From Sphingomonas sp. 28-66-16 (lineage in GTDB: Bacteria; Pseudomonadota; Alphaproteobacteria; Sphingomonadales; Sphingomonadaceae), in contig NCGF01000011.1 of the NCBI GenBank assembly GCA_002281485.1, positions 62,001 to 126,000 on the forward strand: a stretch of DNA of 64,000 nt, written 5' to 3'. Below are positions 10,394-18,650 of this stretch, piece after piece (the stretch's first letter is position 1; each line of letters begins with the position of its first letter). The translations under genes and the position numbers were made by a program. The notes under the pieces were generated by a model. That model made no database searches, was not told the DNA's origin, and worked only from the letters and a program-made list of their open reading frames with translations.

Positions 10394-11659
10394 TCATCCC
10401 AGCGGCGCATCGATGCTGGTCGGCGGTACGCTGAACCAGCTAGGGCCGGCTTCGGTCATGTGAAAACAATCTTCGAGCCGGACGCCGAATTTGCCGGGAA
10501 TATAAATGCCCGGCTCGTTCGAAAAGCACATCCCCGCCGCGAGCGGCGTCGATTCGCCATGGACGAGGTTGACGGGTTCGTGCCCGTCCATGCCGATGCC
10601 GTGCCCGGTGCGATGCGACAGACCGGGGAGTTTGTAGCCAGGGCCATAGCCCCACGCCTGATAGCGTGCGCGCACGCTATCGTCGACCTTGCCCGCCGGC
10701 GTGCCGAGGATCGCAGCGCCCCGGGCGATCTGCTGCCCCATCGCGACCTGTTCCCACACGCGGCGCTGCTCGGGCGTCGGTTTGCCGGGGACAAAGGTCC
10801 GCGAGATATCCGATTGATAGCCATGGACGGTGCAACCGCAGTCCATCAGTACCACTTCGCCCTCGCGTACCGCCTGCGGCTTGCCCGATCCGTGCGGATA
10901 GGCGCTCGCCTCGCCGAGCAGCACCAGCGCGAATTCGGGGACACCGCCGAGCTCGCGGGTGGCGCGCGTCATCAGCGCGCCGATCTCGGCGGGGGTCATC
11001 CGCTCGGCGATCTGCGGCACCGTCCAGCGATAGGCAGCGATGGTGATGTCGCTCGCCAGCTGCATCAGCGCGATCTCGGCAGGGCTCTTGATCATCCGGA
11101 CCGCGCGAATCACCGGATTGGCCGAAACGAACGCGACCGCCGGCATCGCCCTCGCGGCGCCGTCGCTCGCGAAGAAGCGCACCGTCTCCTCGATGCCGAC
11201 GCGGAGGCCGGCAGGATTGCGTTCGCGCAGTGCCGCGACAATCAGCGCGATCGGGTCCTCGTCCTCCTGCCAGACGCGGACATCGGCAGCGACCGCGAGC
11301 GATTCGCGGACCGAGGGCTCCTCGAAAAACGGCGTGACGATCACCGGCGCGCCCGACGCGGGCAGCACCGCCGCGGTCAGGCGTTCGCTGCGGTGCCACT
11401 GGACACCGGTGAAATAATCGAGGCTCGATCCGGGTTCGATGAGCACCGCGCCGATCCGCAGCCGCCGCATCAGCGCCTGCGCCCGCTCGATCCGCCCGGC
11501 GCGTTCGGCGGGGGAGATCGGCCTGGCGTCGGCGGCGATATTCGCGAGCACCGGGGCACCATCCGCCGCACCGCGCGCGATGCTCGACGCGGCGACGAGC
11601 GGCAGCGTGACACCCGCCGCCAGAATCTGCCGTCGATCGACCTTGAACTGACCCGTCAT
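10394..11659 (-). CDS. Secreted M24 family aminopeptidase (Xaa-Pro type)
   Basis: This 421-residue metallopeptidase starts MTGQFKVDRRQILAAGVTL, a twin-arginine (Tat) signal, so it is likely folded in the cytoplasm and exported. It has a creatinase N-terminal domain (about 50-190) and an M24 pita-bread catalytic domain. Metal ligands are visible in LMDCGCTVHGYQSDISRTF, GHGIGMDGHEPV, FSNEPGIYIPG and VRLEDCFHMT. The family removes N-terminal residues preceding proline. The start at 11659 was taken because the upstream extension is not protein-like. It is divergent from the dicarboxylate symporter. Confidence 0.87.
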   Translation of the reverse strand: MTGQFKVDRRQILAAGVTLPLVAASSIARGAADGAPVLANIAADARPISPAERAGRIERAQALMRRLRIGAVLIEPGSSLDYFTGVQWHRSERLTAAVLPASGAPVIVTPFFEEPSVRESLAVAADVRVWQEDEDPIALIVAALRERNPAGLRVGIEETVRFFASDGAARAMPAVAFVSANPVIRAVRMIKSPAEIALMQLASDITIAAYRWTVPQIAERMTPAEIGALMTRATRELGGVPEFALVLLGEASAYPHGSGKPQAVREGEVVLMDCGCTVHGYQSDISRTFVPGKPTPEQRRVWEQVAMGQQIARGAAILGTPAGKVDDSVRARYQAWGYGPGYKLPGLSHRTGHGIGMDGHEPVNLVHGESTPLAAGMCFSNEPGIYIPGKFGVRLEDCFHMTEAGPSWFSVPPTSIDAPLG

Positions 11660-11773
11660 CGCTCGATCCCCCCGCCACTTGCGCCGTCTATCGGGATAGG
11701 GCGCTTGACCCGGGCGCCGCAATCCCCTTCCCTGCGCGCTTTCCCGCCCCGAGCGATCGAATTGGAGTTTCCC

Positions 11774-13099
11774 ATGGCCAAGCGGCTGACCCTTTACATC
11801 ATGATCGGGCTGATCCTGGGGCTGGTCGTCGGGTGGGGGCTCAATCTCGCCATCGCCGACGGCACCCCCGAAGCGACCGCCCGGCTCAAGGAGATTGCCA
11901 GCTGGTTCTCGATCGTCACGACGATCTTCCTGCGGCTGATCAAGATGATCATCGCTCCGCTGGTGTTTTCGACTTTGGTCGTCGGCATCGCGCACATGGG
12001 CGACACGGCGGCGCTGGGGCGGATCGGCGCACGGACGATGGGCTGGTTCATCACCGCCTCGCTGATCTCGCTGAGCCTCGGCCTGATCCTGTTCCATGGC
12101 ATCGAATTCGTGATCGATCTGATCGCGCCGGGCCAGGGCTTCGGCTTCAAGCTGCCGCCGCCCGAGGCGACGGCGGGGGTCGATCAGGCCGCCTTCAACC
12201 TCACCAATTTCGTCACCCACATCGTGCCCTCGTCGATCGTCGATGCCATGGCGGGCAACGAGATCATCCAGATCGTCGTCTTCTCGATCTTCGCCGGCGT
12301 CGCGCTCACCGCGATCGGCGAGCGCGGCGCCCCTATCGTCAAGGGGGCCGAGGCACTGGCGGCGATGATGCTGCAGATCACCGATTATGTGATGCGGGTC
12401 GCGCCCTTCGCGGTATTCGCGGCGATCGCGGGGACGATCACGGTCAACGGGCTCGGTATCATCGTCACGCTCGGGCTGTTCGTCGGCAGCTTCTATATCG
12501 GTCTGGCGGTACTCTGGATGGCGCTGTTCGGCGCCGCCTTCGCCTTTATCGGCCCGCGCGCCGGCACCCTGCTCCGCTATATCCGCGAGCCGATCCTGCT
12601 CGCCTTTTCGACGGCCTCGTCGGAGGCCGCCTATCCGCGCACGCTCGAAGCGCTCGACCGGTTCGGCGTCCCCCCCAAGATCGCCAGCTTCGTGCTGCCG
12701 CTCGGCTATTCGTTCAATCTCGACGGGTCGATGATGTACATGACCTTCGCGACGCTGTTCATCGCGCGGGTCTACGGCATCGACCTGTCGATCGGCACGC
12801 AGATCGTGATGCTGCTGATCCTGATGGTGACGTCCAAGGGGATTGCCGGGGTCCCGCGCGCCTCGCTGGTCGTGATCGCCGCCGTGATGGGGCAGTTCGG
12901 CATCCCCGAGGCTGGTCTGTTGCTGATCCTGCCGGTCGATCAGTTTCTCGACATGGGCCGGTCAGGCACCAATGTCGTCGGCAATGCCGTCGCGACCGCC
13001 GTCGTCGCCAAATGGGAGGGGCAGCTCGACGACCCCGAACCCGCCGAGATCGAGCCGCCGCATGCGCCGAGCAAGGGCTTCAGCCACCATCAGGCATAG
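11774..13099 (+). CDS. Dicarboxylate/amino acid:cation symporter (DAACS family)
   Basis: This 441-residue GltP/DctA-type transporter takes up C4-dicarboxylates or glutamate with Na+ or H+. Family motifs are present: TTIFLRLIKMIIAPLVFSTLVVGI, the serine-rich re-entrant loop AFSTASSEAAYPRTLEAL, GYSFNLDGSMMYMTFATLFIA, and MVTSKGIAGVPRASLVVI, with LPVDQFLDMGRSGTNVVGNAVA near the C-terminus. The ATG at 11774 gives the expected N-terminal helix (LTLYIMIGLILGLVVGW). Its last 10 bases overlap the convergent GST gene. Substrate choice cannot be read from the sequence. Confidence 0.93.
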   Translation: MAKRLTLYIMIGLILGLVVGWGLNLAIADGTPEATARLKEIASWFSIVTTIFLRLIKMIIAPLVFSTLVVGIAHMGDTAALGRIGARTMGWFITASLISLSLGLILFHGIEFVIDLIAPGQGFGFKLPPPEATAGVDQAAFNLTNFVTHIVPSSIVDAMAGNEIIQIVVFSIFAGVALTAIGERGAPIVKGAEALAAMMLQITDYVMRVAPFAVFAAIAGTITVNGLGIIVTLGLFVGSFYIGLAVLWMALFGAAFAFIGPRAGTLLRYIREPILLAFSTASSEAAYPRTLEALDRFGVPPKIASFVLPLGYSFNLDGSMMYMTFATLFIARVYGIDLSIGTQIVMLLILMVTSKGIAGVPRASLVVIAAVMGQFGIPEAGLLLILPVDQFLDMGRSGTNVVGNAVATAVVAKWEGQLDDPEPAEIEPPHAPSKGFSHHQA

Positions 13100-13716
13100 G
13101 CATAGGGCCCGCCCTTGGCGAGCGCGGCCTGATAGGCGGGCCGCGCGTGGATCGTGTCCAGCCACGCGATCGTCGCCGGGCGCGACTCGTCGAGCCCGGC
13201 GCGGGCGCGCGCCGCCTCGAGCGGAAAGCTCATCATCACGTCGGCCGCGCTGATCGCGTCCCCGGCGAACCACGGGCGGCTGGCGAGTTCGGCTTCGAGA
13301 AAATCGAGGTGGACGTCGAGCATCGGGCGCAGCCGCTTGAGCGCCGACTTGCCGAACAGCGGAATGCGCCCCACCACCAGCATCGCGAACAACGGCGGCA
13401 TCATCGAGCCTTCGGCATAATGGAGATACTGGCGATAACGCAGCAGCGATTCGCGGTGCGCACCCGGCCCCATCCGGCCATCGGCCTTTTCGACGAGATA
13501 CTCGACGATCGCGCCGGTCTCGATGATGACCTGGCCGTCATCCTCGATCATCGGCGATTTGCCGAGCGGATGGATGGCCTTGAGCGCGGGCGGCGCGAGC
13601 GACGTTGCCTTGTGGCGCTCGTACCGCCTGATCTCATAGGGCAGCGCGAGTTCCTCGAGCAGCCAGAGAATCCGCTGCGACCGCGAATTTTCGAGGTGGT
13701 GGACGATGAGGGTCAT
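13090..13716 (-). CDS. Glutathione S-transferase family protein
   Basis: The 208-residue protein has an N-terminal thioredoxin-like GST domain (LIVHHLENSRSQRILWLLEELALPYE) with Ser at the usual catalytic position, the cis-Pro/glutathione-binding block GKSPMIEDDG and IETGAIVEYLV, and an all-helical C-terminal domain with FAGDAISAADVMM. It probably conjugates or reduces with glutathione in the cytoplasm; the substrate is unknown. It is convergent with the symporter (10-bp overlap). Confidence 0.9.
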   Translation of the reverse strand: MTLIVHHLENSRSQRILWLLEELALPYEIRRYERHKATSLAPPALKAIHPLGKSPMIEDDGQVIIETGAIVEYLVEKADGRMGPGAHRESLLRYRQYLHYAEGSMMPPLFAMLVVGRIPLFGKSALKRLRPMLDVHLDFLEAELASRPWFAGDAISAADVMMSFPLEAARARAGLDESRPATIAWLDTIHARPAYQAALAKGGPYAYA

Positions 13717-13802
13717 GGCAGTCTCCCGGTCAGGCGATCAGGCTAACGGCTGATCCGCGGCTGTCGAGGGTGCAGCAGCGCGTCGCAGCCACGCGGACCG
13801 CC

Positions 13803-13838
13803 GAAGTTGCGGAAATTGCGGAAATTGCGGAAATTGCG
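13803..13838. repeat. Four tandem copies of a 9-bp unit
   Basis: The unit GAAATTGCG repeats three times exactly (13812-13838) after one variant copy GAAGTTGCG (13803-13811). It lies between the GST and recA genes, outside coding sequence. Such arrays change length by slippage; no function is apparent. Confidence 0.85.
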
Positions 13839-13892
13839 GGTCACGGTCATTCTCATCCGGAGGCGTGATCATGCGCCTCCCGGGACACGATG

Positions 13893-13920
13893 AAAGGCCC
13901 GCCGACATGGGCGGGCCTTT
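13893..13920 (-). terminator. Terminator-like hairpin downstream of recA
   Basis: AAAGGCCCGC and GCGGGCCTTT form a perfect 10-bp stem around an 8-nt loop, 55 bp beyond the recA stop. The A/T ends pair, so it can work in either direction. A long U-run is lacking. It is the clearest intrinsic-terminator candidate I see in the window. Confidence 0.65.
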
Positions 13921-13974
13921 CCGTTTGTCGCGGCGCCGGAATGGGGGGCTGACGACGCCGCGGGGGGAGCGGGA

Positions 13975-15066
13975 TTACATCTCGTCGTCGGCATCGGGCT
14001 CGGTGCCCGCCATCATTTCCTCGGCGACCTTGTCGGTGCGGGTGCGGATCGCCTGTTCGAGCCGGTCGGCCATCTCGCGATGCTCGCTCAGATAGGTCTT
14101 GGCGTTTTCACGCCCCTGGCCGATCCGGACGCTGTCATAGGAGAACCATGCGCCCGATTTCTCGACGAGCCCGGCCTTGACGCCGAGATCGAGAATCTCG
14201 CCGATCTTGGAAATGCCCTGGCCATACATGATGTCGAATTCGACCTGCTTGAACGGCGGCGCGACCTTGTTCTTGACGACCTTCACGCGGGTCGTGTTGC
14301 CGACGATATCCTCGCGGTCCTTGATCTGGCCGGTGCGGCGGATGTCGAGCCGGACCGAGGCGTAGAATTTGAGCGCATTGCCGCCGGTCGTGGTTTCCGG
14401 GTTGCCGTACATCACGCCGATCTTCATGCGCAGCTGGTTGATGAAGATCACCATGCAGCGCGAGCGGCTGATCGACCCGGTTAGCTTGCGCAGACTTTGC
14501 GACATCAGCCGCGCCTGCAGGCCGACATGGCTGTCGCCCATCTCGCCCTCGATCTCCGCGCGCGGCACCAGCGCCGCGACCGAATCGACCACCAGCACGT
14601 CGATCGCGTTCGAGCGGACCAATGTGTCGACGATCTCGAGCGCCTGTTCGCCGGTGTCGGGCTGCGACACGATCAGTTCGTCGATATTGACGCCAAGCTT
14701 CTTGGCATAGACCGGATCGAGCGCGTGTTCGGCATCGACGAACGCCGCCGTCCCGCCATTTTTCTGCGCCTCGGCAATGACATGCAGCGCGAGCGTGGTC
14801 TTGCCCGAGCTCTCCGGACCGTAGATTTCGATCACGCGGCCGCGCGGCAGGCCGCCGACGCCGAGCGCGATGTCGAGCCCGAGCGACCCGGTCGAAATCG
14901 ATTCGACCTGCATCGTCTCCTTCGAGCCGAGCTTCATCGCCGAACCCTTGCCGAACGCGCGGTCGATCTGCGCGAGCGCGGCGTCGAGCGCCTTTTGCCG
15001 CTCGGCGGCTGCCTTGTCCGTGGATACCGCCATTTTGCTGTCGATGACCTTCAATTGTGCCGCCAT
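13975..15066 (-). CDS. recA: Recombinase A
   Basis: The 363-residue RecA is the ATP-dependent strand-exchange protein and LexA co-protease. The Walker A motif is GPESSGKTT (about 83-91). Walker B ([20 protein letters not shown]), the [23 protein letters not shown]-binding loop region and the acidic C-terminus (EPDADDEM) are intact. The start at 15066 has GGAGG six bases upstream; an internal ATG 11 codons later is possible. A promoter with a near-consensus LexA box lies upstream, and a hairpin terminator follows. Confidence 0.98.
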   Translation of the reverse strand: MAAQLKVIDSKMAVSTDKAAAERQKALDAALAQIDRAFGKGSAMKLGSKETMQVESISTGSLGLDIALGVGGLPRGRVIEIYGPESSGKTTLALHVIAEAQKNGGTAAFVDAEHALDPVYAKKLGVNIDELIVSQPDTGEQALEIVDTLVRSNAIDVLVVDSVAALVPRAEIEGEMGDSHVGLQARLMSQSLRKLTGSISRSRCMVIFINQLRMKIGVMYGNPETTTGGNALKFYASVRLDIRRTGQIKDREDIVGNTTRVKVVKNKVAPPFKQVEFDIMYGQGISKIGEILDLGVKAGLVEKSGAWFSYDSVRIGQGRENAKTYLSEHREMADRLEQAIRTRTDKVAEEMMAGTEPDADDEM

Positions 15067-15117
15067 TGGAAGCCTCCGTCGCTAGACCGAACATGCCGGA
15101 TGGGCAATGCGTGACGT

Positions 15118-15146
15118 TTTGTACCTGTAATGTTCTAGCAGAACAA
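15118..15146 (-). promoter_or_regulatory. Candidate recA promoter
   Basis: On the minus strand TTGTTC (15141-15146) and TACAAA (15118-15123) are separated by 17 bp, about 50 bp before the recA start. Both SOS-like elements at 15131-15155 overlap the -35 region, as expected for a LexA-repressed promoter. Confidence 0.5.
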
Positions 15147-15155
15147 GAGGGGTAC
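15131..15155 (-). promoter_or_regulatory. Candidate LexA operator at recA
   Basis: Read on the minus strand, GTACCCCTCTTGTTC (15141-15155) matches the alphaproteobacterial GTTC-N7-GTTC box at 7 of 8 positions. Next to it TGTTCTAGCAGAACA (15131-15145) is a perfect palindrome with 6-bp arms sharing one GTTC half-site. Which of the two overlapping elements is bound cannot be decided from sequence. Confidence 0.5.
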
Positions 15156-15167
15156 GAAAATAAATGC

Positions 15168-15587
15168 TCAATGGTTGCCGCGGCGGCCGATCAGCAGCGC
15201 CAGCAGCAGCACGACGCCCGCTCCCCAAAGGATCGTCGCACCCGATCCGGCGAGCTGCGCAAGACCATTGCCATAGAGCTGCGGCACCCAGGAAAGGGCA
15301 ATTCCGTCGCAAAAGGCTGCGACCATGGTCCCGACCGCCACCCCCATCAGCAGCTGATCGCCGACGAGCCCGGCTGCGGCGCGGAACAGATAGACGACGG
15401 GGATGGTCCCCGGCACGACGAGCGCGAAGGTGATCGCGCGCGCCGATCCTTCGAGACCGCCCATCGGCCCGACGAGTCGCAGGATCATGGCGGCAACGAA
15501 CCAGAAGGCGAAGCCGAGCAGGCACGATATGAGGAGTTGGCGCCGCGAGAGGGGGGCGACACCAGTCGGAACAGATGAATAGGCCAT
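15168..15587 (-). CDS. Hypothetical four-helix membrane protein
   Basis: This is a 139-residue protein with four predicted membrane segments (about 18-40, 52-72, 76-97 and 113-133), a short polar N-terminus and an RRGNH C-terminus. I do not recognise the family with confidence; size and spacing fit small DUF5367-like membrane proteins. It lies upstream of recA on the same strand, but recA has its own promoter. Confidence 0.65.
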   Translation of the reverse strand: MAYSSVPTGVAPLSRRQLLISCLLGFAFWFVAAMILRLVGPMGGLEGSARAITFALVVPGTIPVVYLFRAAAGLVGDQLLMGVAVGTMVAAFCDGIALSWVPQLYGNGLAQLAGSGATILWGAGVVLLLALLIGRRGNH

Positions 15588-15685
15588 CGACGATCTCCGG
15601 TTAGAGGCGCGTGGCCATTAGCATGATGTAGCGCTCGCTACAATAATCGATCGTTGCGGCCGGGCGTCGGCGCACGCCGGCCGGC

Positions 15686-16597
15686 TCAGGGCGTGCCGCC
15701 GCCGCCCATCGCCCCGTAAACCTGGCCGGTGGCAAAGCTGTTGTCCGATTCGGCGAGACGGACATAGATGCCGGCGAGTTCGCCGGGCTGGCCCGGGCGG
15801 CCGAGCGGGGTCGCCCCGCCAAATTGCTCGAGCTTGTCCATCGAGGCCCCGCCAGAGACCTGGAGCGGGGTCCAGACCGGGCCGGGCGCGACGCCGTTGA
15901 CGCGAATCCCCCTGGGGCCGAGCTGCTTGGCGAGCGAGCGGACGTAGTTGGTCGTCGCCGCCTTGGTCATCGCATAATCATACAGGTCCTTGGTCGGGTC
16001 GGTCGCCTGTTCGGAGGTGGTGCCGATGATCACCGAACCGGGCTTCATGTGCGGGAGTGCTGCCTTGATGGTCCAGAACGGCGCATAGATGTTGGTCTTG
16101 ATCGTCGCGTCGAAATCATCGTCGGCGATGTCGAGGATCGAGTCGTGCGCCTGTTGCCGACCGGCGTTGAGGACGAGAATGTCGAGCCCGCCGAGCCGGT
16201 CGATCGCCTGATCGACCAGCCACCGGCAGAAACCGGCGTCGCGCAGATCGCCGGGGATCGCGATCGCCGTCTGCCCGGCCGCCTCGATCAGCGCGACGAC
16301 CTCATCGGCATCGGGCTGCTCGTCGGGGAGATAGTTGATCGCGACATCGGCGCCTTCGCGCGCAAAGGCGATCGCGGCGGCGCGGCCCATCCCCGAATCC
16401 CCGCCGGTGATCAGCGCCTTGCGGCCCTTCAACCGCCCCGATCCGACATAGCTGTGCTCGCCATGATCGGGCTTCGGCGTCATGTCGCGGGCGAGACCCG
16501 GCCAGGGTTGCTCCTGGCGGTCGAAGGGCGGCTTGGGAAAGCCCTTGGTCGGGTCGCGCAGGATGCTGTCGGCGTCGGGCTGGTCGTTGCGGGCCAT
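15686..16597 (-). CDS. SDR family oxidoreductase (YghA/GSP39-like)
   Basis: This 303-residue short-chain dehydrogenase has an N-terminal extension (about 1-50) typical of the YghA/general-stress-protein-39 group. The Rossmann motif GGDSGMGRA, LNAGRQQ, catalytic Tyr-Lys in YDYAMTKAA and the PGPVWTPL loop follow. The reaction is NAD(P)-dependent oxidation or reduction of an unknown alcohol or aldehyde. Start MARNDQPDADS was chosen over a 26-codon upstream extension. It is divergent from the deaminase gene. Confidence 0.9.
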   Translation of the reverse strand: MARNDQPDADSILRDPTKGFPKPPFDRQEQPWPGLARDMTPKPDHGEHSYVGSGRLKGRKALITGGDSGMGRAAAIAFAREGADVAINYLPDEQPDADEVVALIEAAGQTAIAIPGDLRDAGFCRWLVDQAIDRLGGLDILVLNAGRQQAHDSILDIADDDFDATIKTNIYAPFWTIKAALPHMKPGSVIIGTTSEQATDPTKDLYDYAMTKAATTNYVRSLAKQLGPRGIRVNGVAPGPVWTPLQVSGGASMDKLEQFGGATPLGRPGQPGELAGIYVRLAESDNSFATGQVYGAMGGGGTP

Positions 16598-16728
16598 GGT
16601 CGTCTCCGTCTGATCGAGGGGTCGGGTGATTGGGGGTTCGCCCCGGGCAACCAACGACAATCGCAAAAGGTTCATCGCCGGCGAGCGCTGAGACTTGCCG
16701 AGCCGCCGCGCATTGGCGATGGTGCGCC

Positions 16729-17742
16729 ATGACAGATCTCGACGCCTTCATCACCGGCCTGCCCAAGGCCGAGCTCCATCTCCATATCGAGGGCAGCCTG
16801 GAGCCCGAGCTGATGATGGCGCTGGCCAAGCGCAACCGGGTCGACATCCCCTTCGCGAGCGTCGAGGCGATCCGCGCCGCCTATGATTTCTCGCGGTTGC
16901 AGGATTTTCTCGACATTTATTATGCCGGCGCCGACGTGCTGCGCAGCGAGGAGGATTTCCATGACCTGGCGCTTGCCTATTTCGACCGGGCGGCGGCGGA
17001 CGGGGTCGTGCATGCCGAGATTTTCTTCGATCCGCAGACGCATACCGATCGCGGCATCCCGTTCGATGTCGTTGCGCGCGGGTTGCTGGCGGGGATGGAC
17101 GCAGCGGCCGCGAAGCACGGGCTGAGCGCGAAGCTGATCCTCTGTTTCCTGCGGCATCTCGATGAGGAAGCCGCCTTTGCGACGCTGACGGCCGCCGAAC
17201 CCTGGCTCGACCGGATCACCGGGGTTGGCCTCGATTCATCGGAGGTCGGGCACCCGCCCGACAAGTTCGCCCGAGTCTTCGCCGCCGCCGGGGAACGGGG
17301 CCTAAAACGGGTGGCGCATGCCGGCGAGGAAGGGCCGCCCGACTATGTCTGGCAAGCGCTCGACATACTGAACGTCGACCGGCTCGACCACGGCAATCGC
17401 GCGATGGAGGATCCCGCGCTGGTCGCGCGGCTCGCCCGCGAGCAGATGACGCTGACGGTCTGCCCGCTCTCCAATCTGAAGCTCTGCGTCGTGCCCGACA
17501 TGGTCTCGCACCCGATCGACGCGATGCTGAAGGCGGGGCTGCGCGCGACGATCAATTCGGACGATCCCGCCTATTTCGGCGGCTATGTCGGCGACAATTA
17601 CCGGGCGGCGGTGGCGGGGCGCGGGCTGTCGCAAGGCGATGTCGTGACGCTGGCGCGCAACAGTTTCCTCGGCAGCTTCCTGCCGGAAGACTCGATCGCG
17701 GCGCAGCTCGCCGCCGTCGATGCCTTTGTGGCGGCGCAGTGA
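16729..17742 (+). CDS. Adenosine/adenine deaminase family, probably adenine deaminase
   Basis: The 337-residue zinc amidohydrolase converts adenine to hypoxanthine (or adenosine to inosine). Metal and catalytic motifs are AELHLHIEGSLEPE, HAGEEGPP with the catalytic Glu, DHGNRAMEDP and INSDDPAYFGGYV. The last motif, with PAYFGGY after the metal-binding aspartate, is characteristic of the ADA-like adenine deaminases rather than true adenosine deaminases. It overlaps the phosphoribosyltransferase start by one base, and both are salvage enzymes, which supports a base rather than a nucleoside substrate. Confidence 0.88.
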   Translation: MTDLDAFITGLPKAELHLHIEGSLEPELMMALAKRNRVDIPFASVEAIRAAYDFSRLQDFLDIYYAGADVLRSEEDFHDLALAYFDRAAADGVVHAEIFFDPQTHTDRGIPFDVVARGLLAGMDAAAAKHGLSAKLILCFLRHLDEEAAFATLTAAEPWLDRITGVGLDSSEVGHPPDKFARVFAAAGERGLKRVAHAGEEGPPDYVWQALDILNVDRLDHGNRAMEDPALVARLAREQMTLTVCPLSNLKLCVVPDMVSHPIDAMLKAGLRATINSDDPAYFGGYVGDNYRAAVAGRGLSQGDVVTLARNSFLGSFLPEDSIAAQLAAVDAFVAAQ

Positions 17743-18257
17743 TGCCGGTCTTCACCCCCGTCGTGCAACCCGACTTCGTCGCCGCGGTGCAGGCGCTCGC
17801 CGAACAGCTGCGGAGCGGCGACTGGGTGCCGAGCTATCTGATCGGCATCGGTCGCGGCGGGCTGGTCCCGGCGGTGTTCCTCAGCCATGCGAGCGGCCTG
17901 CCGATGCTCTCGGTCGATTACTCCAGTCAGGTGGAGGAGTTTGCAGGGGCGGCGCTGGCCAAGCTCGCGGCGCGGACGCGGGACGGAGACCGCTTGCTGT
18001 TCGTCGACGACATCAACGACACCGGCGGGACGATCGGGCGGCTGCGGACGATCCTGGCCGAGCATGGCGCGGTTGCGGGCAGCATCCGCTTTGCCACGCT
18101 GATCGACAACAGCCGGTCGTCGCAGACGGTCGATTACCGCGCCCGGACCATCGACCGGGCGGTGACCAAGGACTGGTTCGTGTTCCCGTGGGAAGCGGTC
18201 GCGCCGCAAACGGCGCTCGACGACGATGCCGCTGCGGTTCCCGAACGCACCGCGTGA
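17742..18257 (+). CDS. Purine phosphoribosyltransferase-like protein
   Basis: The 171-residue type I phosphoribosyltransferase has the PRPP-binding signature LLFVDDINDTGGT and an IGIGRGGLVPAVFL loop, the arrangement of hypoxanthine/xanthine/guanine transferases. The ATG overlaps the TGA of the deaminase gene (TGATG), so translation is probably coupled; a GTG three bases earlier is an alternative. With the deaminase it would turn adenine into hypoxanthine and then IMP. Base specificity is inference. It converges with the response regulator at a 3-bp gap. Confidence 0.85.
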   Translation: MPVFTPVVQPDFVAAVQALAEQLRSGDWVPSYLIGIGRGGLVPAVFLSHASGLPMLSVDYSSQVEEFAGAALAKLAARTRDGDRLLFVDDINDTGGTIGRLRTILAEHGAVAGSIRFATLIDNSRSSQTVDYRARTIDRAVTKDWFVFPWEAVAPQTALDDDAAAVPERTA

Positions 18258-18260
18258 CGC

Positions 18261-18611
18261 TCACCCCAGCGAGTCGAGGGCCCTGGTGACCGAATCGATC
18301 GAAAAGGGTTTGCCGATCACCGGCCGGTCGCAGAAGCGCTCGGCGATGCTGTCGCCGCTGCCGCCGCTCGCAAACACGAAGGGGATGCCCGCGGCCGCGA
18401 GCGCGTCGGCGATCGGCCAGCTCTGTTCGCCGCCGCGCAGATGGACGTCGAGGATCGCGGCATCGATCGTTTCGCGGGCGATGATCGCCAGCCCCGTTTC
18501 GACCGAATCGGCCACCCCGGCGACGCGCCGCCCAATCGCCTCCAGAAAATCTTCGAGCATCATCGCGATCAGCGGTTCGTCTTCGACGATGAGGACAGCG
18601 GAAATAGCCAT
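18261..18611 (-). CDS. Single-domain response regulator
   Basis: This 116-residue stand-alone receiver domain has AVLIVEDEPLIAMMLEDFLE with the acidic pair, the phosphoacceptor Asp in AAILDVHL, and the conserved Lys in VIGKPFS. No output domain is present. The start MAISAVLIVEDE was chosen because the 12 upstream residues are not receiver-like. It lies 39 bp downstream of cckA on the same strand, but receivers of this VEDEPLIA type usually pair with HWE/HisKA_2 kinases, so its partner is uncertain. Confidence 0.9.
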   Translation of the reverse strand: MAISAVLIVEDEPLIAMMLEDFLEAIGRRVAGVADSVETGLAIIARETIDAAILDVHLRGGEQSWPIADALAAAGIPFVFASGGSGDSIAERFCDRPVIGKPFSIDSVTRALDSLG

Positions 18612-18650
18612 TGCGCCGGGCTTATACGGCGAAGCGCCGCCATCCAAGCA

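Noticed and set aside
7806-10463. An 885-codon plus-strand ORF opposite alaS
   Set aside because: The minus-strand gene is an unmistakable full-length alanyl-tRNA synthetase, and the opposite frame is a shadow.
15131-15145. Reading the recA palindrome as a Gram-positive or gammaproteobacterial LexA box
   Set aside because: Its spacing (GTTC-N5-GAAC) fits neither the CTGT-N8-ACAG nor the GAAC-N4-GTTC pattern. The adjacent GTTC-N7-type element is the better alphaproteobacterial candidate.
16620-16675. An EcfG-type promoter upstream of the SDR gene
   Set aside because: On the minus strand GAAC and CGTT are present, but only 13 bp apart instead of 16-17.
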